From the NCBI GenBank assembly GCA_023101885.1, contig JALPQD010000918.1:62001-126000 (forward strand): DNA of 64,000 nucleotides. The letters are read 5' to 3'. The notes below the pieces were generated by a model that did no database searches, was not told the origin of the DNA, and saw nothing but the letters and a program-made list of their open reading frames with translations. Numbering within the stretch: position 1 is the first letter of the stretch; each line of letters starts with the position of its first letter. Below are positions 1 through 11,491 of the stretch, piece after piece. Origin of the DNA: Typhlomys cinereus. Its lineage: Eukaryota > Chordata > Mammalia > Rodentia > Platacanthomyidae. The translations under genes and the position numbers were made by a program.

Positions 1-227
1 AGCAGCCAGCCAAGGTCCTAAGGGCTGGCTTTTCTTATAAAGACCTACTTTGTTACAAAACACTTAATTCGTGCTCCAAGGGTTCATGCAGTGAGATCAC
101 TTGTGACTGACACTGCCCAGGGTGGTGAGATAGAGCACTGGAACAACAGAAACAAAGCACAACACAACAGGGCTGCCTCACAGCTCAGAGGAACAATGCT
201 TGCCACCAACTCCAGCTCTTTGGAACT

Positions 228-284
228 GTGTTCGATCCCTGGAATCCACATGATGGAGGGAGAAATTCTTTTTTTTTTTTTAAC

Positions 285-328
<44 letters not shown>

Positions 329-572
329 CAGAGGGCCCTTGAGCGTGTGTACCTTTAGAGGCCCAATGGTGATATTAAGAAGCATTCTGGATTGCTCTAT
401 CTCCTTATTGTTTTGCTTTAGGGTTTTCAAAGTTCCACTTTCATGGATTGGAATTATAGGCTGCCATCACTTCCACCCAATATTTTTACATAGGATCTGG
501 GAATGGAATTCAGGTCCTTTTGCTTGCAAGCCAAAGACATAAATCCCTGAGCCATCTCCTCAGCCCAAGACT
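228..572 (-). repeat. B2-like SINE (S2 type) with (GT)n tail
   Basis: Reverse complement of a tRNA-derived SINE whose head is seen at 540-572 (CTGAGCCATCTCCTCAGCCC). It ends at the left in a T-run and (GT)n at about 286-327. The internal 'atcctggattgct' and 'gatctgggaa' blocks recur in about 17 other copies here (for example 22.38, 29.63 and 42.95 kb). Confidence 0.75.
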
Positions 573-613
573 CAATTCTTGGAAGGGTCTCTCCACCCAT
601 ACACGAGTATCAT

Positions 614-614
<1 letters not shown>

Positions 615-687
<73 letters not shown>
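615..687. repeat. (AT)n(CA)n compound microsatellite
   Basis: An alternating AT run of about 34 bases passes through GCGC into a CA run of about 38 bases. Any reading frame here is a repeat artefact. Confidence 0.95.
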
Positions 688-689
<2 letters not shown>

Positions 690-699
690 GAATAAATGA

Positions 700-1410
700 A
701 ATCAGCTACAACAAACAAACACCTGACAACACTACAAACCCATCCTCTACTTTTTTTTGCTATTCTGTGTGGTGAATGCTGGGGTGTTATGTATGTGGTC
801 TGTGCCATGTCAAATACTAAATAAAAGAAGACAGGCCAAAATAAAGCATCAGGAGGGCGATATGCCATTCAATCCCATCAGAATCAAGGACGGTGAGAGA
901 GGCACCTTGTAGAGAGCAGAGAGTAGACTTTGAGACCAAGGCTGCTGGCAGTGCTCAGGGGAAATGGGAACCCCCTCTGGTATGCAGCACTTTCATGTGT
1001 GGCCTTTCATGAAAGATTTGTGTTGATGTGGTATTGAGAACCCAAAGGGAACCCCAAGAGCACACCATGGCTTATCCACATTTTCAATGAGTAGTGAACT
1101 GCAGCATTTTGGACAGTTTGAGAGACCTGTCCCAGGTCATACATCAAAGAGAATCATGCAACAGGGTGTTCTCTGTGTTCTCAGTGACACTGAGAGTGAT
1201 CTATGCACCCTACTCACTTGTTCATGAATCACATTCCTAGGCCTGGAACTGATGAATTCTTGGAGAAAAGAAAGTACTGAGTTTTGTTGATATTTGCCCC
1301 CTCCTGCTCCTTTTCCTCATTCATGATGACAGACAGAGGAGGGACAGTTTGGAACTCTTAAAGAAGGCATGGGGATGTATGTCAGTGTTTTTGTCTAGAA
1401 GCTACTTATG
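700..1410. other. Gene-free interval
   Basis: No exon-like frame with splice signals, RNA gene or recognisable repeat family was seen in this moderately AT-rich stretch. Confidence 0.5.
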
Positions 1411-1414
1411 AGGG

Positions 1415-1670
1415 GTTGGGAGTGTGACTGAGTAATACAGTGCTTGCTTAAAGTTCACCAATAAAGGGCTAGGGGACATGGCTTAGTGGTAAAGCAACTG
1501 CCTAGAATCCATCAGTGAAGGACTGGGGGCATGATTCAGTGGGAGAGCATCTGCCTAGAATCCACCAGTGAGGGACTGGGGGCGTGGCTCAGTGGAAGAG
1601 CGCCTGCCTAGAATCCACCAGTGAGGGAAATGGGAGTGTGGCTCAGGTTAGACCAATCACCTAGCATGCC
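1415..1670 (+). repeat. Tandem half-ID array (about 4 units)
   Basis: Units of roughly 53-55 bases each carry a tRNA-like A box (GTGGCTCAGTGG) followed by GAGCRCCTGCCTAGAATCCA and then CAGTGAGGGACTGGGGG, which leads into the next unit. The B box of a full ID SINE is absent. The same unit recurs in arrays at 5.5, 7.9, 28.9, 31.4, 34.9, 37.2 and 55.1 kb. Confidence 0.8.
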
Positions 1671-1840
1671 CAAGGTCCTGAGCGCAATTTCTCCACATAC
1701 AAAACAAAGAAACACTCTGAGAACACTACCTAGAAGTGCTTCCAAATGCAGATCAGGCTGTGTCTATGTCATTGTCCAATTTAGTCTCTTAAAGGACTTA
1801 GTTATTGGAGAGACTGGTAAATACCATCTTAGTTTTTTTT

Positions 1841-1843
<3 letters not shown>

Positions 1844-1891
<48 letters not shown>
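1844..1891. repeat. (TG)n microsatellite
   Basis: Uninterrupted TG run of about 24 dinucleotides. Confidence 0.97.
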
Positions 1892-1894
<3 letters not shown>

Positions 1895-2344
1895 TCTTGG
1901 CATCTACCAAAAGGACCTGCACAGGGAGGCAAATGCTACACAACTGTGCTCCATCCCATGGTGGCTTCTTACACAAAGCAATTTTGGACACTGAGTGCTG
2001 GTGGGAGGCAGAGGGTCTAAACCTCATGCCTGGCTCTAAGCTTCATATGCCGTGCAGCCTTGAAAAGGAGGGGTGTTTAGAGAAATAAATATCACACACA
2101 AACAAACAAAACCATGCATATTTGTTATTTCTGTGTATGATCCTTTAATAAAGACCATTCATTAAGGATATATCTGGAAGCTTGGGAGGCACTATTTCAA
2201 TGTGCTTGACATTTTCACAATGGAACTATAATAACCTTTTTATGGATGGGGGACTAAGACCATGGGAAGCCATTTTCTTAAAGTTATTTTCAAATTAAGT
2301 AGCATGGGTGGGTTTGAGACGGATGTCGCTGATTTCCTGGGTCT

Positions 2345-2348
<4 letters not shown>

Positions 2349-2388
<40 letters not shown>
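2349..2388. repeat. (TC)n microsatellite
   Basis: TC run with one TTTC interruption, directly left of the CpG-rich segment. Confidence 0.95.
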
Positions 2389-2399
2389 GATTACATCTT

Positions 2400-3060
2400 A
2401 AAATGTCCACTCTGCCAGAGCTGCTGGCGGGAAGCACAGCCACGTCAGGGGCGTCGGGTGCTGACATCTGAAGATCGGGCGGGAGCAGGTGCAGGAGGCC
2501 GAAGCCCTGGCTGGAGGCGGAGAGGACTGAGTCACGGGGCGTTCCCGTCCCTGCAGGCATCGGTGGGTCCCTCTCTGTTCCCCATGCGGTCTCTAGGCGT
2601 CCGCGATTTCCTCCGGGCGCCTGGCAGGGTGCGGAGGCCGGCGACTTCCTCCTGTGGGACCCGGCGCCAGTCACCAAGACCCGTTTCCACGCCATCGCAG
2701 AGCGCCCGGGGCCTCGGGAGCTTCTCTGACCAGCACAGCGACCCATGCGGAGGCCCTGTCGCCCGCGGGGGCATCCTTACCCTCGACCCCAAGATATCAG
2801 ATGTACCCAGGGACCCTAGGAAACCCGCGCCCCGAGACAGTGTTGGGACCCTGGGCACCCACGTGGGGGACAGAAGAGTATCCAAGTCAAGCGACCCTTA
2901 GCATCCTTTGATGGCCGCTAGCGCTCTGGGGTCCAGGCGTGGTCACCACGGGGTCGGCGTCCACAGGACCTACAGCCCTCGGCCACCACAGCTGCAACAC
3001 TCGGTTCCTTCTCTGCTCCTGAGGGAGGCCAAAGGCCAGGCCCAGGACGGGCAGTCCGGT
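2400..3060 (-). other. CpG-rich segment, inverted relative of 9.05-9.44 kb
   Basis: The GC content and CpG density stand out sharply from the flanks. The part at about 2700-3060 is, in reverse complement, collinear with 9050-9435. Shared blocks include CCCCAGAGCGCT-GCGGCCATC, GGTCCCAACACTGT, GGGTTTCCT and CCTCAGGAGC-GAGAAG. No conserved protein frame or splice structure was found, although long open frames exist by virtue of the GC content. It may be a dispersed repeat (for example LTR-derived) or a duplicated CpG island. Identity is unknown. Confidence 0.6.
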
Positions 3061-3725
3061 GCCTAGAGAGCAACCTCAGGGGCACGTACCGAGGCTCGGG
3101 CTCTGTAGATGGTCTCCCGCAGGGGCCGAGGCTGCTTGGATCCCAGCTGTTATCTGTCCAGCCTCTCTCTTCTGCTCACTGCAGCTGTCCTCTGGGCCTC
3201 CTGACTCTGCTCAGCCTGCTCTCTCGTGTCTCCTGGGTGGTGTGCCCAGCATTGTTCACCTTCGACAGTGACACTTGGACGGCCCATGGTGGCTTCTAAG
3301 GACCTGGGTGAGAAATGGCATGCAGTTGGGTTTCCCTTTCGTGGATGGCTTTTTCCAAACGTCATTACTGGCCCTGGGCCACTGGATGATCCCATCCAAC
3401 TGGACTGCTGGACTTTGGTCCCCAGTGATTATGTGATAACAGTGGCCCTGCCCAGCTGTCTCTCCTCAGCACAGTGCCTGTCTACCCTCTGCACATTTGT
3501 TTATCTTTCTCTGTCTGAGCTTCTCCTCTACGCTAGAGGAATAGCTTCTCTTCTCTTTGAGGCTGGGGGGGGCGACAGTGGTCCCCACATGCCTGGTGCC
3601 TGTCGAAGGACCACCTCCAAGGCGTTTCCAGGTTCTCTTCCTTAGCATCTCCCGCCTGTCATCTGGTTCTGTGTTTGTTTTTCTTCTTTGTGAGATGGAA
3701 TCCAAGGGCAGTTCATTTCTTCTTA
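3061..3725. other. Gene-free interval
   Basis: Mostly unique-looking sequence. Weak similarity to 8.95-9.05 kb may extend the inverted pair a little into its left end. No supported gene. Confidence 0.4.
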
Positions 3726-3727
3726 GA

Positions 3728-3733
3728 TGAAAG

Positions 3734-3780
<47 letters not shown>

Positions 3781-3793
3781 GAAAGAAAGAAAG
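3728..3793. repeat. (GAAA)n microsatellite
   Basis: Tetranucleotide GAAA run of about 16 units. Confidence 0.97.
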
Positions 3794-3956
3794 CCTCATT
3801 CCTTTTTTTTAAGCAGAAAAAAAGGGATGTATTTAATGTGACTATACTGGAAAGCGAGATGAAGAGATTTAATCACTCCCCCAACCCATCCCAAGTCCAT
3901 CTCTTGGGTCCGGACATAGTTAAAGTTTTAAGTAGAGGTGAAGGATTAGCACATGT

Positions 3957-4135
3957 GGTTAGTGAGATGACTCAGCAGGTAAGGTGCCTGCTTGCAACCT
4001 GATAACCTAAGCTCCATCTTCGGAGCCCACATGGTACCACATGCAGTATCCTCTGATCTCCACATGCATGATACATACGCACCTGTTCTCTCTCTCTCTC
4101 TCTCTCTCTTTCTATCTCACACACAAATAAATACA
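3957..4135 (+). repeat. tRNA-derived SINE, diverged
   Basis: Head GTTAGTGAGATGACTCAGCA with A box, GTAAGGTGCCTGCTTGCAA, and an ACATGG block, followed by a (CT)n tail and A-rich end near 4135. An older copy than the S1 and S2 elements. Confidence 0.65.
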
Positions 4136-4419
4136 TTATATAGAAAAACTGTTACGTGTAAGTCCAGTCAAGGCGTGGTCCCACCCATTGCTGACAATCA
4201 TTACCTGTTTGGTAATGTAATCTAGCAAACTGTAAATATCTTTCCCAGAGAAAAGTTTTTCCAAGCCCAGGTTTTCCGCTTCCCCAACTCCCAGGATGAG
4301 ATTCCTGGGGGGAATTCTAATATTCTTGGGGTCTGTCTTGGTTTCATATTTTGTTCATGTGACAAATATATGACCAAAAGTTTTAGGGAAACTAAGAACT
4401 TATTTATGTTCACCATTTG

Positions 4420-4760
4420 AGTTATAGCTGATTATAGTAAGACAAAGACACCAGCTTTATCTATCTGAGAGAGCTGGTCACTCCATATCCATGGGAATTT
4501 CTCAGAAAGGGACATACTTCTCACTTACTAGTCTTTCAAACACTGAACCATCTCCCCCCGTCTTATCTACGGCCCAGGGAATGATCCCAGTCACCATGGG
4601 CTGGATCTTCTCCCATAAACTAGCTAATCTTCTACAGGCTGACCAGAGATTGCTTTAACTAACTCTTCATAGATGTGCCTAAAGTTCAAGCCCTTGAATA
4701 TTGAGTTGACACTTAAAACTAACTGCCTTGGGGTTGGTTGCCTCAATAATCTGGCAGCGT
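4420..4760 (+). repeat. Interspersed repeat S4 (TCAAGTTGACA-ended)
   Basis: Shares ordered blocks with 19376-19745, 25425-25805 and 36016-36450: a 'ctgtcttatc' block, a 'ggctggatcttc' block, 'cttcatagatgtgcctaaa', and a 3' end like 'gagttgacacttaaaactaac'. It resembles a known rodent repeat of the URR or LTR sort, but the name is uncertain. Confidence 0.55.
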
Positions 4761-5289
4761 AGTGAGGGGACACATGTGTTTTCTTTAGAATATTTCTGCC
4801 CCTATTGGGCTGGTTACATTTTTATCACTCTGCTTCAATGTCTCACTCTTGAGGTTTAAACTTTCCTGTGAATGAAACAAATATCATGAACACAGTTCCC
4901 AGAGAAGTAAGGTTCTAGAGCACATTCGGTTAGGGTCAACTGTGCCAAAGAATCATTTCTCCACTTAACTACTCTCCACAATCATTTCCCTTTGAGTGCC
5001 TTTTGGAAAGTCTGACACAAGCACTTCCATGTCACCAGTGAATCCTAGGCTGGCCTGGAACTTACAATCCTCCTGTTTCAGTGTCTTCATTTCTTTGGTT
5101 AATTCCCTGGTGTGGATGCATCTCGGCTTAACTGCTCACCTGATGAAAGACTGGGTCTGTTTCTGCTATGGGGCTGCTACACATAAAGCCACCAGAAACA
5201 TTCATGCACAAATTCTGCATAACAAGTCTTCATATTTGAGGACTAAATTCTTAGTTATGTCATTACTAGTTCATACCATAATTGCACAT
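4761..5289. other. Gene-free interval
   Basis: AT-rich, with no supported exon or repeat boundary. Confidence 0.4.
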
Positions 5290-5440
5290 TGAATCTTTTT
5301 GGAAATTGCCAAAGTATTTTCCAGAATAGTTGCACCATGTTTCATTCTCACCAGCAATGGACAAGCGAGTTCATTTCTGTCTCCTCAACATTTAGTGTTA
5401 TCCTTATTTCAATTTGAGTACTATCTGATAAATATCTAAG
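5290..5440 (-). mobile_element. LINE-1 ORF2 3' fragment
   Basis: Contains the antisense signature of the L1 ORF2 C-terminal region (blocks like 'ttttccagaatagttgcacca' and 'ctcaccagcaatgga'). Highly diverged and truncated at both ends. Confidence 0.65.
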
Positions 5441-5477
5441 GATGCCTGACTTGCTTTTTTATATACCTTTATGGTAT

Positions 5478-5645
5478 TAGGAAAAATACAGCACCTTACA
5501 TATATTCAGGCAAGTGTTTTACCACTTGAGCCATGCCTTCCAACCCCTCACTTGTAGATTCTGGCAGGTAATCTACTGCTGAACCATGCCTCAGTCTCTG
5601 ATAGGTGGATTCTAGGCAAGTGCTCTACCACTGAGTCATGTCCCT
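5478..5645 (-). repeat. Diverged half-ID array (about 3 units)
   Basis: Three successive 'ctctaccactgagtcatgtcc'-type units in reverse orientation, ending in an A-run at about 5652-5671. Confidence 0.6.
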
Positions 5646-5721
5646 TATCTCAAAAAAAAAAAAAAAAAAAAGACTTCCTTTCTTGAGACAGAGTCTTGTT
5701 TTATAGCCCAGATTGCTATAT

Positions 5722-5960
5722 ACAAATGGTACTGGAACATTTGGACATCACATGCAATAAGTAAATAACAACAGAAGTCCAAATAAATAAATTTAACATC
5801 TTTCACAAAAATCAACTCAGATTATATTCTAGATGTAATACAGAATGCACAAGAACATTCTTAGACGATAACATGAAAAACAGTGCAGGATGGACATGGA
5901 TTTGTTGATGACTATTTGGTTATAACACCTTTAAAGTGAGATCTGTGAAAGGAAAAAGAA
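5722..5960 (+). mobile_element. Degenerate LINE-1 ORF2 fragment
   Basis: Contains a 'tggtactgga' block and 'aaaatcaactca' typical of L1 ORF2 reverse-transcriptase downstream sequence, with many indels. Confidence 0.45.
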
Positions 5961-5984
5961 AGAAGAAAATTAAAATCATGGAAG

Positions 5985-6180
5985 CAGGGGGTGTGATTCA
6001 GTTGGTAGAGTGCTCACTGAACATGCACAAAGCCTTGAGTTCGATCCCCAGCACCACATAAACCAGGTGTAGTGGTGTGTGCCTGTAATCTCAGCATTCA
6101 GGAAGCAGAATTCAAGGTCAAGTTCAAGGTTCTCTATTGAGGCCTGCCCGGATCACATAAGACCTTGCCTCAAAAAGTAA
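5985..6180 (+). repeat. ID-B1 dimeric SINE (B4-like)
   Basis: An ID-like tRNA head with A and B boxes (GAGTTCGATCCCCAGCACC) is fused to a B1-like 7SL segment (GTGGTGTGTGCCTGTAATCT) and ends in an A-rich tail. Confidence 0.8.
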
Positions 6181-6275
6181 GACAAACCAACTCCCAAAAA
6201 CCCAACATAAAAGTCTTTAGTCTGAGAAAGATACTTTCATACTAGGTAGATAGATATACTATATAAATAAATAAA

Positions 6276-6281
<6 letters not shown>

Positions 6282-6357
<76 letters not shown>

Positions 6358-6520
6358 GAGAGAGAGAGAAAGAACATATATATGTGACACAGCACATGGA
6401 TGGAAGTCAGAGGACAACTTTCAGAAGTCAGTTCTCTCTTTCCACCATGTGTGCTTCTAGGACTCAGGTCACCATATTTGCATGCAGTTGCCTTCACCTA
6501 CTGAGCTATCTCACAAAATG
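6282..6520 (-). repeat. SINE (S3 type) with (AT)n(AG)n(ACAG)n tail
   Basis: Antisense SINE with the 'gtcagaggacaactttcagaa' and 'accatgtgtgcttctaggactcagg' blocks. Its tail is the compound microsatellite at 6282-6369. The same S3 family occurs at 11.65, 13.45, 43.5, 45.6 and 58.1 kb. Confidence 0.7.
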
Positions 6521-6529
6521 ATGAAGGCA

Positions 6530-7139
6530 GCTAGTCCCTGCCTTGCATCCCTATTGAGAATTAGAGTTTTAGAAAAACACTGGGGAGAGGTATGAATCCA
6601 TTGGATGGGAGCTGTAACACAGACATATATGGAAGACACTCCCCTGGACACACACACACACACACACACACACTTCTCTATCTGCTCTGGACCCTAGATG
6701 GCTGGCTTTTGGCCTCCACAGAGTGCAGGTTCAAGGAAAGGGGGGGGGAAACAGGCCCTCACCAAACTGACCCTTCATTTTCCCACTTCTCCCCAAGCTG
6801 GGCAGTCATATTCTCCCTTTTCCTACTGGGTGGATGTAGGGAGTCACTCCCCCACCCCCATGGTGGCCTCAGGGTCTTGCTCCAGCCCCTGCCACTTCCA
6901 TTCACTATGCCATCCTTTGGGAAAGGCTCTGGGTATCACCACCACCTCAAATTATCCTAAATTGAATGGGCCATCTGTTTCCTGCTGGGTCCTAACAGAT
7001 AGGCTGTAATTAAAGACAGGGGGAGCACATAACAGAGGCATAATGACTAGGCAACCAAACTGTATACAGTACAGCTCCAATTCGGGTGAAATTGCTCACA
7101 GAAAGACAAGTAGTTACTAATTGTTAAAAAAAAAAAATA
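6530..7139. other. Gene-free interval
   Basis: Holds a short (CA)n run at 6648-6674. Otherwise no supported feature. Confidence 0.4.
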
Positions 7140-7378
7140 GGGGCTTGCTTGCCTCTCACAGACTCCATGTCTGTGAGTTATTTTCAAGCTCACTTGCCCC
7201 TCATGGATCCATGTCTGGAGTCTGTGAGTTCTTTTCTGTTCCCTTACCCTTTGTGGATTCCTTGTCTATAGTCCGTGAGTTCTTTCGGGCTCTCTTGCCA
7301 CTCAAGGTATTCACGTCCATAAGTTCCATTCTTTCTTTCCTCTAATAAACTCTGCCTTAATTCTTTAAAAAAAAAAAA
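7140..7378 (+). repeat. Retroposed transcript-like unit with internal tandem repeats
   Basis: Three to four imperfect units of about 55-60 bases containing 'ccatgtctg-gtctgtgagttcttt' are followed by TAATAAA (about 7344) and an A13 run at about 7366-7378. The poly(A) signal plus A-run suggest a retroposed RNA or an LTR R-region. Origin unrecognised. Confidence 0.4.
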
Positions 7379-7844
7379 AGATTTACCTCCAGGAAGTGGG
7401 ATCCAAGTCTTACTTCAACTCTCCAAGTTGTCTGATTTACTCATGAAATAGTCACGAGAAAGAATGTGCATAAATAAATGCATGCGAACTTCCTATGGGT
7501 TGGGAAACTTCTGCAGGTGGAATGAAGATGTTACAGGTATTTTTTCCCCTCTGTTATGCTTTTTCCTCTCCATTATGCATTTATCAAGTGCCAATGAATG
7601 AATGAATGTTAGTTTTATCAGAAAAAGAGACAGGAGATTGAATATGTAAAGCTTGCAATTGAAGTGGATGTATAAACACTGATTTGGATGCTTGGCAGAA
7701 AAAAAAATGAGAGAAGGGAAGAGTCACAAAAAGGTAGAGAGACAGGAACAAAAAGAGAGAAGAGAAAAGAGAAAAGTAAAAAGTCAGACACTGAAATACA
7801 GGTTTTAGGGTGGTGACATTAGAAAAAAAAGATTTTCTTTCCTA

Positions 7845-8300
7845 GTGCTGGTGCTAGAACCCAGAACCTCGTTAATGCCATGACTCTCTGCCACTGAGCT
7901 ACGCTCTCCAGCCCCTCACTGGTGAATTTTAGCAGGTGCTGTCCCATTGAGCGATGCCCCAGCTTCTCACTGGTGGATCTAGATAAGTGCTCTGTGTCTG
8001 AGCCACACCCTCATGTCCCCACTAGTGGATTTTAGACAAGCCCTCTCTAGCTGAGCCACACCCCTAACTACTTCAGTGGTGGAGTTAGGCAGGTGCTCTA
8101 CTCCTGAGCCACATTCCAGCCCCTCACTGGGGGATTCTAGGCAGGCACCACACTCCTGTCCCTTACTGGTGGATTCTAGGCAAGTGTTCTACTACTGAGA
8201 TATGACGCTTATCCCTTGGACTGGTGGACTCCAGACAAACATACTACCACTGGGCCACGCCTCCAGCCCCTCACTGGGGGATTCTAGGCAGGCATTAACT
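7845..8300 (-). repeat. Half-ID array (about 8 units)
   Basis: About eight diverged units of the 'gtggattctaggcaggtgctctaccactgagccac' type in reverse orientation. Spacing is about 53 bases and several units carry indels, so this looks older than the 31.4 kb array. Confidence 0.75.
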
Positions 8301-9049
8301 GCTTGCCCCTGCTGGTTCCAGTTCACAGGAAAAGCCAAGCTGCTGGAGTTTATTCACGTTCTAAATCTCATTCCTGCAGCTCTGCCTGGGTCCTCAGCAC
8401 CAGTGTGCTTGTTATCATGGGACAATCCCACTTAGAGACATCTGCTCCGTGTGATCATTGGACTGCCCACTAGAGCTCATGGGTGGTGCTCTGCACAGCT
8501 GTGGGCAGCAGTTTCTCTCTCTGACCCTGCATCCTTGATTTTGGGCATCAAACTCTGCCAGTCAGAGCCACAAGGAGCTTGTTTCAAAGGAGGAAGAGTG
8601 TAGTTTGGAGATTATTGGTATGCATCAAATGGAGCCTAGTGAATAGTGAAGTCTATAGAAGGAGTGTATGTGTCATAATTGTGGGAAAGCCGTAATTATG
8701 AAACCCAAGAGGAAGCAAAAACAGAGACAGATACGATAGAAAGATAGCAGAGTCCAGACTTGGTAGCCAAAGGTGGACTGGTGCCATTCCTGACCCAGGA
8801 CCATGGTTGGGTAAAATTTTCCCTAGCTGGCTGGCATGCAACAGAATCTAGAACCAGGGTTGATGTTGGGAAAAGATTGGTCCGCTCAAGGAAGCCAGGT
8901 TGAGAATGTTTTCTCTTCTAACCCATAAAAACCACCATGGATGGTCCAGGTACCATTGTCCAAGATGGACATTTTAGGACACACCACTCAGGGGTCACTG
9001 GAGGGCGGTCTTGGCAGAGGCAAGAGACCCAGAGGACATGCTGCAGGTA
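8301..9049. other. Gene-free interval
   Basis: No supported gene. The right edge merges into the CpG-rich inverted segment. Confidence 0.4.
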
Positions 9050-9435
9050 AGCAGGAGACTGAGGCTGCCTTCCCTCAGGAGCCGAGAAGAGGCCAAGTGT
9101 TGGCTCAGGGTCCCATGGACGCTGGGCGTGGCTGCCTACCCCGTGGGGAAACATACCTGGGCGCTGCATGCTCTCCACTACTGATCTCTGAACCCCAGAG
9201 CGCTGGCGGCCATCAGATGGACGCTGAGGGAGAACTACATGAGTGTCACCGGATTCTGATGCCCTTCCGTCCCCAACATGGGTGTCGGGGTCCCAACACT
9301 GTCCCTGTCGCTAGGCTTGGGTTTCCTGGTGCCCGCAGGTGTGTCTGGTATCTCAGAGCCCAGAGCAAGGACATTCCCCCGGGTGACACGGAGTCCGCGT
9401 GGGTCTCTGTGCGGGCCAGAGGGGGGCCAGGGGAG
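9050..9435 (+). other. CpG-rich segment, inverted relative of 2.7-3.06 kb
   Basis: Collinear with the reverse complement of 2700-3060 over about 380 bases with moderate divergence and small indels. No conserved frame is evident between the two copies: long open frames are read in different phases. CpG content is high for an intergenic repeat, which hints at a recent or unmethylated sequence. Function unknown. Confidence 0.6.
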
Positions 9436-10010
9436 GGGGGTGAGCAGCAATCAGGCAGGAGCGGCCCTGGTGACCGCTGGAGGATGAGACGGGCGCGGGT
9501 TATAGACAAATCTGGGAGCCGCCAGTGTGTCCTGCGGCGCGGGACAGATGGGAGCACCGGGTGGGGCTGGGCACCGGGTGGGGCTGGGCACCGGGTGGGG
9601 TTGAGCACCGCGTGGGGCTGGGCACCGCGTGGGGTTGGCCAGCTCCAGCAGTGGCTCAGGAACGCCGGTGCGACTCGGTCAGCTTCTGGCTTCTGGTCCT
9701 TCTTGTGTGACCTTGCCCTGCACCGCTGCGATCCCATCTTCTGTGGGGCATTCAAGGCCTCTCTCCGGAAAGACGCTCGCAGCCCAGGGGCCCGAGTTTC
9801 AGACACGCTCCGCTGCGCGGGATCAGACTGGGATCCGCCCAGATTGCCCACGAAACACGCTGATACCTTCCACTAGGGAAGAGCACACGACTTCCGGCGC
9901 AGTTAGGGTTCCGGGACCACGCTACCAGCTAGTCCAGGAGCTGGACAGCCAGATTGTCCTTCCAGAAGTCACCAGCAGCCTCCACCTCCGCCCCAGGGAA
10001 TAGATTTGAA
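9436..10010. other. CpG-rich continuation of unknown identity
   Basis: GC-rich and CpG-dense sequence with no clear counterpart at 2.4-2.7 kb. It includes the 17-base tandem repeat at 9554-9638. The open frame through it is not supported as a gene. Confidence 0.4.
9554..9638. repeat. 17-base GC-rich minisatellite, 5 units
   Basis: Unit GCACCGGGTGGGGCTGG, five copies, with A/G and G/C variants in the last three. Confidence 0.9.
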
Positions 10011-10469
10011 CCCTGGACACCAGTTCTGAGATCCCTGGCTGACTACTGAGTCTCCACGGGAGGAACCCCATTCAACAAGGGACTCGGTAGCCCAAGACCA
10101 GATGTCTTTAAGTTACTGACATTCTTTGGAATCTGTTACATTTTGTTTCTATAATTTGTGCTGTGTGTGTTCTCTTGTGTCCTTTGTTCATCTATTATGC
10201 TCTTTTGGGCCCCGTTTTCACTTATTACAGTTGCTAAGTTGTTTCACTATCAGTATTTGATTTCAACCTGATCCACAGCAAGACCTGTTAGTCAGTCTGT
10301 GGGAAAACCGTGCAGTAATACACAATGTGCGATTAGCTGAAGGATTGTCCCCACAGTCATCATTTCTGAGTGCTGGACACAAATTCGTCTGTACCTGACA
10401 TTTTGGAATGTCCAATTAGTGGTTCTGTTATAGCTTTCCCATGGTGAAATTAGAAGGTATCCTCCCAGA

Positions 10470-10585
10470 CGGATGTGGTGGTGCTTGTCATTATAGTATT
10501 GGGAGGCAGAGGCAGAAGGGTTGCTGCCAGCCTGGGCTACACAGTGAATTCCAGGCCAGCTAGTCTCTTGTCTCAATGAATGAAT
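10470..10585 (+). repeat. B1-type SINE
   Basis: 7SL-like GTGGTGCTTGTCATTATAGT, GGGAGGCAGAGGCAG and CCTGGGCTACACAGTGA blocks, followed by a TGAA-rich tail. Confidence 0.8.
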
Positions 10586-10819
10586 GAATGAGAAAATACC
10601 AAAACCATAACCAGGAAAGTAAGCAATTTTTTTTTTAGCCAGCATGTAATGGGTGAACCTTCTTTTCTCTAGGGTCCTCCATATGATCGTTTCACAGTAT
10701 GTACAGTGAGGGATCAGGGATCGGGTTACTGGAGTTTCCCACCTGACTCATGCGAAGTAATTTGTTCTTTTGTTTCTATCATGGCAGACACTTCCCTTGG
10801 GAACTTCCTCAGAACTTCC

Positions 10820-11035
10820 TATTTTTTTTAATAGGGTTTCAAGGGTTCAGGCTACACCTTGAACTCATGATCCTCCTGCCTAAGACTCTCAGTTGCTGGG
10901 ATGTCATTTACGCCATGACACTTCAATGATTTTTGAGAAGAGGAATTTTCCTGTATTGCCCAGGCTGCCCTGAAATTTGTGGGTTCGAATGATCTTCCTG
11001 TCTCTGTCTCATCAGTAGTGGGGACAACATGGCTG
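10820..11035 (-). repeat. Two diverged antisense B1-like SINEs
   Basis: Two successive 'tgaactcatgatcctcctgcc' / 'tgggttcgaatgatcttcctg' blocks, each with a B1-like end, in reverse orientation. Confidence 0.55.
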
Positions 11036-11169
11036 GCTTCTGTCTGTCCTTGTTAATCTCTCACTGTGCTACTGATAGTTTATAAATTAAACATCATTGT
11101 TGATATGATATGTAGTGAAAAAAACATAATGTTATAGTTTTGGGATGATTCCCCCCCCCCACACACATT

Positions 11170-11275
11170 TTGACAGGAAAGTGGGAGGAGAGAGAGAGAA
11201 AACATTCCACTTACTGCAGGAGGGTGAAGGTCAGAGGATAGCTTTCAGAAGTGAGGTCTCTCCATATAGGCTCAG
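11170..11275 (-). repeat. Partial SINE (S3 type)
   Basis: A (GA)n tail and a 'gtcagaggatagctttcagaag' block as in the other S3 copies. The head is missing. Confidence 0.5.
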
Positions 11276-11426
11276 AGGATAAACCTGACTAAGGAGGTGA
11301 AAAACATCCACACTGAGGATTTTTAGAATGCTCAAAGAAGAAATCAAATACATTAGAAGATGGAAAGACCTTCTTCCATGCGCCTTGGATTGGAAGAATT
11401 AACATTGCAAAAACAGCCATATCACG

Positions 11427-11427
11427 A

Positions 11428-11491
<64 letters not shown>

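Noticed and set aside
2308..2901. 197-codon open frame starting in a (TC)n run
   Set aside because: The start is in simple sequence, and the frame is not conserved in the inverted partner.
8941..9876. 311-codon open frame across the CpG-rich region
   Set aside because: GC-rich DNA is stop-poor. The inverted copy at 2.7-3.06 kb does not keep this frame, and the 17-base tandem repeat lies inside it.
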